NCBI RefSeq assembly: GCF_002918555.1
Contig: NZ_PQMB01000002.1
Span: forward strand, 1-38,102
From: Citrobacter amalonaticus
Lineage (GTDB): Bacteria > Pseudomonadota > Gammaproteobacteria > Enterobacterales > Enterobacteriaceae
Reading direction: 5' to 3'
Length of the DNA: 38,102 bases
Within the stretch, counting starts at the first letter, position 1; every line of letters starts with the position of its first letter. The notes below the pieces were generated by a model. That model was given only the letters and a program-made list of their open reading frames with translations. It searched no databases and was not told the DNA's origin. Of this stretch, positions 32,645 to 38,102 are shown piece by piece. Position numbers and translations under genes: made by a program.

Positions 32645-35083
32645 ATGTCCGAAGTTGAGCAACATGGAGGCATTAGCCGCCGGACGTTAGTAAAATCCAC
32701 TGCCATCAGTTCACTGGCGCTTGCCGCCGGTGGCCTGACGTTACCGTTTGGGATGCGTACCGCGGCGGCGGCAATCAGCCAAACAATGCAACCCGGTGAA
32801 GATAAGGTGGTCTGGGGAGCCTGCTCGGTGAACTGCGGCAGCCGCTGCGCCCTGCGGCTTCACGTTAAAGATGATGAAGTCTGGTGGGTAGAAACCGACA
32901 ATACCGGCGAGGATATTTACGGTAATCACCAGGTCCGGGCCTGTCTGCGCGGTCGCTCTATCCGCCGCCGTATTAACCATCCGGATCGCCTTAACTACCC
33001 CATGAAACGGGTTGGCAAGCGCGGTGAAGGGAAATTTGAACGTATCACCTGGCAGGAAGCACTCGATACCATTAGCAATAGCCTGAAAAGTACCGTTGAG
33101 AAATACGGTAATGAAGCGGTTTACATTAACTACTCATCAGGCATTGTTGGCGGCAACATGACTCGTTCTTCCCCTTCTGCTTCTCCTGTCAGACGCTTAA
33201 TGAACTGTTACGGCGGCTCGCTTAACCAGTATGGTTCTTACAGCACCGCGCAAATCTCCTGTGCCATGCCCTATACCTACGGCTCCAACGAGGGAAACAG
33301 CACCTCCGATATCGAAAACAGCAAACTGGTGGTGATGTTCGGTAACAACCCGGCAGAGACACGCATGAGCGGCGGCGGCATTACTTACTTCCTTGAGCAG
33401 GCCCGTGAACGCTCCAGCGCCCGCATGATCGTCATCGATCCGCGCTATACCGATACCGCGGCGGGACGTGAAGATGAGTGGATCCCAATCAGACCAGGAA
33501 CGGACGCGGCACTGGTGGCGGGTATCGCATGGGTATTGATTAACGAAAACATGGTCGATCAGTCATTTCTCGATAAATACTGCATTGGCTATGATGAGAA
33601 AACCCTGCCCGCCGATGCCCCCGCCAACGGGCATTACAAAGCCTATATTCTGGGACAGGGCGATGACGGTATCGCCAAAACGCCGCAGTGGGCCTCTCAT
33701 ATTACGGGCATCCCGACCGATCGCATCATTAAGCTGGCGCGCGAAATCGGTAGCACAAAACCTGCCTGTATTTGCCAGGGCTGGGGGCCGCAGCGTCAGG
33801 CTAACGGTGAACTGGCCTCCCGCGCCATTGCAATGCTACCGATTCTGACGGGGAATGTAGGGTTAAGCGGCGGCAACAGCGGCGCGCGCGAGTCAACGTA
33901 TACCATCACGATTGAACGTCTGCCGATGCTGGATAATCCGGTCAAGGCCTCCATTTCCTGCTTTAGCTGGACGGATGCGATTGTTCGCGGTCCGGAAATG
34001 ACCGCGCTGCGCGATGGCGTGCGCGGAAAGGACAAGCTGGATGTCCCGATAAAATTTATCTGGAATTACGCGGGTAACACCCTCGTCAACCAGCATTCAG
34101 ACATCAATAAAACCCATGACATTCTGCAGGATGAATCGAAGTGCGAAATGATTGTCGTCATTGAGAACTTCATGACGTCATCGGCGAAATATGCCGATAT
34201 TCTGCTACCGGATCTGATGACGGTAGAACAGGAAGACATTATTCCTAACGACTATGCCGGAAATATGGGTTACCTGATTTTCATTCAGCCAGCAACGTCA
34301 GCGAAATTCGAACGTAAACCGATTTACTGGATCCTCTGCGAGGTGGCCAAACGGCTTGGAGATGACGTCTACCAGAAATTCACCGAGGGCCGGACGCAAG
34401 AGCAGTGGCTACAGTATTTGTACGCCAAAATGCTGGCGAAAGACCCTGCTCTGCCCTCTTATGATGAACTGAAAAAGATGGGCATATACAAACGCAAGGA
34501 TCCCAACGGTCATTTTGTTGCTTATAAGGCGTTCCGCGAAGACCCGCTGGCAAATCCACTGAAGACGCCATCCGGAAAAATTGAAATTTACTCCAGCGAA
34601 CTGGCCAAAATTGCCCGCACCTGGGAACTGGAAAAAGACGATGTGATTAGCCCATTGCCGGTTTATGCCTCCACGTTTGAGGGCTGGGACGATCCGAAAC
34701 GCAGCGCCTTCCCGTTACAGCTTTTTGGCTTTCACTATAAATCCCGCACCCACTCCAGCTACGGCAACATTGATGTGCTGAACGCCTCTTGCCGCCAGGA
34801 AGTGTGGATTAACCCCGTGGATGCGCAAAAACGCGGTATTGCCAATGGCGATATGGTGCGAGTGTTTAACGAACGGGGCGAAGTGCGCCTTCCGGCGAAG
34901 GTTACCCCGCGCATTCTGCCCGGCGTGAGCGCGATGGGCCAGGGAGCCTGGCATGATGCCGATATGTCCGGAGACAAAATTGACCACGGCGCCTGTGTCA
35001 ACACGCTAACGACGCTGCGTCCTTCGCCGCTGGCCAAGGGGAATCCACAACACACCAATCTGGTTGAAATCGAAAAAGTATAA
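32645..35083 (+). CDS. ynfE: Selenate/DMSO-reductase-type molybdoenzyme YnfE
   Basis: YnfE is a DmsA-like oxidoreductase of 812 residues with a molybdenum bis-MGD cofactor, exported fully folded. The Tat leader contains SRRTLVK (11-17) with a hydrophobic stretch and AAA cleavage near 42. One [4Fe-4S] cluster is bound by C60, C64, C68 and C100. The likely Mo ligand is the Ser in YGSYSTAQ (near 200). In E. coli YnfE and YnfF reduce selenate. It is the first of a tandem pair with ynfF, which shares most of its sequence; one local difference is the longer insert at 166-182. Confidence 0.95.
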   Translation: MSEVEQHGGISRRTLVKSTAISSLALAAGGLTLPFGMRTAAAAISQTMQPGEDKVVWGACSVNCGSRCALRLHVKDDEVWWVETDNTGEDIYGNHQVRACLRGRSIRRRINHPDRLNYPMKRVGKRGEGKFERITWQEALDTISNSLKSTVEKYGNEAVYINYSSGIVGGNMTRSSPSASPVRRLMNCYGGSLNQYGSYSTAQISCAMPYTYGSNEGNSTSDIENSKLVVMFGNNPAETRMSGGGITYFLEQARERSSARMIVIDPRYTDTAAGREDEWIPIRPGTDAALVAGIAWVLINENMVDQSFLDKYCIGYDEKTLPADAPANGHYKAYILGQGDDGIAKTPQWASHITGIPTDRIIKLAREIGSTKPACICQGWGPQRQANGELASRAIAMLPILTGNVGLSGGNSGARESTYTITIERLPMLDNPVKASISCFSWTDAIVRGPEMTALRDGVRGKDKLDVPIKFIWNYAGNTLVNQHSDINKTHDILQDESKCEMIVVIENFMTSSAKYADILLPDLMTVEQEDIIPNDYAGNMGYLIFIQPATSAKFERKPIYWILCEVAKRLGDDVYQKFTEGRTQEQWLQYLYAKMLAKDPALPSYDELKKMGIYKRKDPNGHFVAYKAFREDPLANPLKTPSGKIEIYSSELAKIARTWELEKDDVISPLPVYASTFEGWDDPKRSAFPLQLFGFHYKSRTHSSYGNIDVLNASCRQEVWINPVDAQKRGIANGDMVRVFNERGEVRLPAKVTPRILPGVSAMGQGAWHDADMSGDKIDHGACVNTLTTLRPSPLAKGNPQHTNLVEIEKV

Positions 35084-35088
35084 ACAGA

Positions 35089-35110
35089 CGCTCCCGGTAT
35101 GACGGGAGCG
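35089..35110 (+). other. Intercistronic hairpin between ynfE and ynfF
   Basis: CGCTCCCG and CGGGAGCG pair with a GTATGA loop, 5 bases after the ynfE stop. No T run follows; it may stabilise the upstream message or reduce readthrough. Confidence 0.6.
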
Positions 35111-35154
35111 CAAAAAGGCAAATAACATTTTTGATATAAGCAGAGTGAGCACCT

Positions 35155-37590
35155 ATGAAGATCACCACACCTGAGGCAATCATGGCGGCCAGTATCAGTC
35201 GCCGTAGTCTGGTGAAAACATCCGCGATCGGCAGTCTTGCTTTGGCCAGTAGCGCTTTCACCCTTCCTTTCTCCCAAATCGCCCGCGCCGCAGGGGGAAT
35301 AACGCCCACGCCGGTCGATGAAAAAGCCGTCTGGAGTTCCTGTACCGTTAACTGCGGTAGCCGCTGTCTGCTGCGTCTGCATGTCAAAGACGATACCGTT
35401 TACTGGGTAGAGTCCGACACCACGGGCAACGACATGTACGGCAATCACCAGGTCCGCGCCTGTTTACGCGGTCGCTCAATTCGCCGACGGATGAACCATC
35501 CGGACAGGCTAAAATACCCCATGAAGCGCGTCGGCAAACGCGGCGAAGGCAAATTTGAACGCATCTCCTGGGACGAGGCGCTGGATACCATTGGCGATAA
35601 CCTGAAGCGCATCCTGAAAGATTATGGCAACGAAGCGGTACACGTGCTGTACGGTACTGGCGTAGACGGAGGAAATATCACCAACTCCAACGTGCCTTAT
35701 CGTCTGATGAACTCATGTGGTGGCTACCTTAGCCGCTACGGCAGTTACAGCACCGCGCAAATCAGCGCCGCCATGAGCTACATGTTTGGTAGCAACGACG
35801 GCAACAGCCCGGATGATATCGCCAACACCAAACTGGTGGTGATGTTCGGCAATAACCCTGCGGAAACGCGGATGAGCGGTGGTGGCGTGACCTACTACGT
35901 CGAACAGGCGCGTGAACGTTCCAGGGCACGGATGATCGTTATCGATCCGCGATATAACGACACTGCGGCAGGCCGTGAAGACGAATGGCTGCCGATTCGC
36001 CCAGGTACAGACGGCGCGCTGGCCGCAGCCATCGCCTGGGTGCTCATTACCGAAGATCTGGTCGACAAGCCGTTCCTCGATAAATATTGCGTCGGCTACG
36101 ATGAAACCACCCTGCCAGCCAGCGCCCCGCGTAACGCGCACTATAAGGCGTACATTCTCGGCGATGGTCCGGATGGCATCGCCAAAACACCGCAATGGGC
36201 CTCCCGTATCACCAGCATTCCAGCGGATAAAATTATCCAACTGGCTCGTGAAATCGGCTCGGCGAAACCGGCTTATATCTGTCAGGGCTGGGGGCCGCAG
36301 CGCCACTCCAACGGCGAGCAGACCGCCCGCGCTATCGCCATGCTGTCGGTGCTCACGGGTAACGTCGGCATCAACGGCGGTAACTCCGGTGCGCGTGAAG
36401 GCTCCTGGGATCTCGGCGTGGAGTGGTTGTCCATGCTCGACAATCCGGTGAAAACGCAGATATCGGTATTTACCTGGACCGATGCCATCGATCACGGCAC
36501 CGACATGACCGCCACCCGTGATGGCGTGCGCGGCAAAGAGAAGCTCGATGTTCCTATCAAGTTCATGTGGTGCTATGCCAGTAACACACTGATTAACCAG
36601 CATGGCGATATTGCCCACACTCATGAGGTGTTACAGGACGACAGCAAGTGCAAAATGATTGTCGGCATTGAACATTTTATGACCGCATCGGCGAAGTACT
36701 GCGACATCCTGCTGCCGGATCTGATGCCGACGGAACAGGAAGACCTCATTTCCCACGAATCCGCCGGTAACATGGGATATGTGATCCTCGGACAGCCAGC
36801 AACCTCACCGAAGTTTGAAAGAAAACCGATTTACTGGATGCTCAGTGAAATCGCCAGACGCCTCGGTCCGGATGTTTATCAAAAATTCACCGAAGGACGC
36901 ACCCAGCATGAGTGGGTGAAATATCTGTATACGAAGACCAAAGAACGTAATCCGGAGATGCCGGATTATGAAGAGATGAAACAAACCGGCATCTTCAAGA
37001 AAAAATGCCCGGAGGAACATTATGTTGCCTTCCGCGCTTTCCGTGAAGATCCTCACGCTCACCCGCTGAAAACCCCCTCCGGGAAAATTGAAATTTACTC
37101 TGAGCGTCTGGCAACGATCGCCGATACCTGGGAGCTGAAACCGGATGAAATAATTCATCCTCTGCCCGCTTATACCCCCGGTTTTGACGGCTGGGACGAT
37201 CCGATTCGTAAAACGTATCCTCTGCAGCTCACCGGATTCCACTATAAAGCGCGCACCCACTCCAGCTACGGCAATATCGACGTTTTGCAGCAGGCGTGTC
37301 CACAGGAAATCTGGATTAACCCTGTTGATGCAAAAGCCCGCGGCATTCAGCACGGCGATACGGTTCGGGTGTTTAACAATAACGGACAAATGCTGATCCC
37401 CGCCAAAGTTACCCCGCGCATCCTGCCCGGCGTAACGGCGATTGGTCAGGGGGCATGGTTAAAAGCCGATATGTTTGGCGACCAGCTCGACCACGGCGGC
37501 TCTATCAACATTCTGACATCCCATCGCCCTTCACCGCTGGCAAAAGGTAATCCGTCGCACAGTAATCTCGTTCAGGTTGAAAAGGTATAA
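35155..37590 (+). CDS. ynfF: Selenate/DMSO-reductase-type molybdoenzyme YnfF
   Basis: YnfF is the paralogue of YnfE: 811 residues (807 in E. coli), with the Tat motif SRRSLVK (15-21), the cluster cysteines C63, C67, C71 and C103, and the same YGSYSTAQ molybdenum-site motif. The start at 35155 follows the E. coli form; an internal ATG at codon 10 has a slightly better GAGG site and would keep the full Tat leader. It lies 10 bases before ynfG, its electron-transfer subunit. Confidence 0.95.
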   Translation: MKITTPEAIMAASISRRSLVKTSAIGSLALASSAFTLPFSQIARAAGGITPTPVDEKAVWSSCTVNCGSRCLLRLHVKDDTVYWVESDTTGNDMYGNHQVRACLRGRSIRRRMNHPDRLKYPMKRVGKRGEGKFERISWDEALDTIGDNLKRILKDYGNEAVHVLYGTGVDGGNITNSNVPYRLMNSCGGYLSRYGSYSTAQISAAMSYMFGSNDGNSPDDIANTKLVVMFGNNPAETRMSGGGVTYYVEQARERSRARMIVIDPRYNDTAAGREDEWLPIRPGTDGALAAAIAWVLITEDLVDKPFLDKYCVGYDETTLPASAPRNAHYKAYILGDGPDGIAKTPQWASRITSIPADKIIQLAREIGSAKPAYICQGWGPQRHSNGEQTARAIAMLSVLTGNVGINGGNSGAREGSWDLGVEWLSMLDNPVKTQISVFTWTDAIDHGTDMTATRDGVRGKEKLDVPIKFMWCYASNTLINQHGDIAHTHEVLQDDSKCKMIVGIEHFMTASAKYCDILLPDLMPTEQEDLISHESAGNMGYVILGQPATSPKFERKPIYWMLSEIARRLGPDVYQKFTEGRTQHEWVKYLYTKTKERNPEMPDYEEMKQTGIFKKKCPEEHYVAFRAFREDPHAHPLKTPSGKIEIYSERLATIADTWELKPDEIIHPLPAYTPGFDGWDDPIRKTYPLQLTGFHYKARTHSSYGNIDVLQQACPQEIWINPVDAKARGIQHGDTVRVFNNNGQMLIPAKVTPRILPGVTAIGQGAWLKADMFGDQLDHGGSINILTSHRPSPLAKGNPSHSNLVQVEKV

Positions 37591-37600
37591 GGAGTAACCG

Positions 37601-38102
37601 ATGACAACCCAGTATGGATTTTTTATCGATTCCAGCCGTTGCACCGGTTGCAAAACCTGCGAACTGGCCTGCAAGGACTACAAAGATTTAACCCCGGACG
37701 TCAGCTTTCGCCGCATCTATGAGTATGCGGGCGGCGACTGGCAGGAAGACAACGGCGTCTGGCATCAGAACGTCTTTGCTTACTATCTCTCCATTGCGTG
37801 TAATCACTGTGAAGATCCGGCCTGTACCAAAGTTTGTCCGAGCGGCGCGATGCACAAGCGGGAAGATGGCTTTGTGGTGGTGGATGAAGATGTCTGCATC
37901 GGCTGCCGCTACTGCCATATGGCCTGTCCGTACGGCGCGCCGCAGTACAACGCGGCAAAGGGACATATGACCAAATGCGACGGCTGCCATGACCGCGTGG
38001 CGGAAGGTAAAAAACCGATTTGCGTGGAGTCCTGCCCGCTGCGTGCGCTGGATTTTGGTCCCATCGACGAACTGCGCAAAAAACATGGCGATCTGGCTGC
38101 TG
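37601..38102 (+). CDS. ynfG: Iron-sulfur subunit YnfG (partial, cut by window edge)
   Basis: YnfG, the DmsB-like subunit that carries electrons from the membrane anchor YnfH to YnfE/F, begins at an ATG with AAGGAG 6 bases upstream. The visible 167 codons (about 205 expected) hold four cysteine groups for four [4Fe-4S] clusters: C14-x2-C17-x2-C20-x3-C24, CNHCEDPACTKVCP, CIGCRYCHMACP, and CDGCHDR...CVESCP. The frame runs open off the right edge. Confidence 0.95.
   Translation, partial: MTTQYGFFIDSSRCTGCKTCELACKDYKDLTPDVSFRRIYEYAGGDWQEDNGVWHQNVFAYYLSIACNHCEDPACTKVCPSGAMHKREDGFVVVDEDVCIGCRYCHMACPYGAPQYNAAKGHMTKCDGCHDRVAEGKKPICVESCPLRALDFGPIDELRKKHGDLAA

Noticed and set aside
1..38102. CRISPR array, tRNA or rRNA genes, intact prophage
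   Set aside because: I saw no regularly spaced direct repeats, tRNA-like cloverleaf, rRNA sequence or run of phage genes anywhere in the window.

Overview
The window comes from an enterobacterial chromosome. Gene content, order and protein lengths follow the Escherichia coli K-12 segment from uxaB to ynfG, with differences that fit a Citrobacter-like or other E. coli/Salmonella relative. The genus is an inference from remembered protein sequences; no search was run.

Layout. 1-2150: mobile-element debris. It holds an IS3-family orfA running off the left edge, two frameshifted ISNCY-type transposase N-termini, and an AT-rich intact gene resembling the Ig-like plus lectin-like tail of an intimin/invasin adhesin. 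2159-9330: uxaB (galacturonate catabolism), dgcF/yneF (diguanylate cyclase), then yneG, glsB and sad on one strand with the divergent LysR gene ptrR/yneJ (glutamine, putrescine and GABA metabolism). 9430-15107: sotB, marC, the marRAB operon with its operator, eamA, an ERIC repeat and ydeE; most of these are efflux or stress-resistance genes. 15150-20619: a complete urea ABC transporter operon, urtABCDE, which K-12 lacks at this place. A sigma-54 promoter and an NtrC-type site lie in front of it, so it reads as a nitrogen-limitation urea scavenging operon; no urease gene is in the window. 20908-21047: the PhoP-regulated small RNA MgrR and a probable PhoP box. 21129-24061: dcp and ydfG. 24090-29885: an ERIC-ended repeat, then rspR, ydfZ, ydfI, ydfJ and rspB. 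Here ydfJ is whole (the Qin prophage splits it in K-12). The rspA gene is missing, but a 5' stub with its own promoter lies between ydfI and ydfJ. 29928-38102: ynfA, ynfB, speG, ynfC, ynfD and the start of the Tat-exported selenate/DMSO reductase operon ynfEFG, cut by the right edge and preceded by an FNR box and NarL heptamers.

The most informative observations are the nitrogen-control architecture of urtABCDE, the rspA stub with two matched promoter/operator copies, the conserved mgrR locus beside the urt insertion, the ERIC-ended element with a foreign centre, and the adhesin-tail gene in the IS graveyard. I found no tRNA, rRNA or CRISPR array, and no clearly new multi-gene system.
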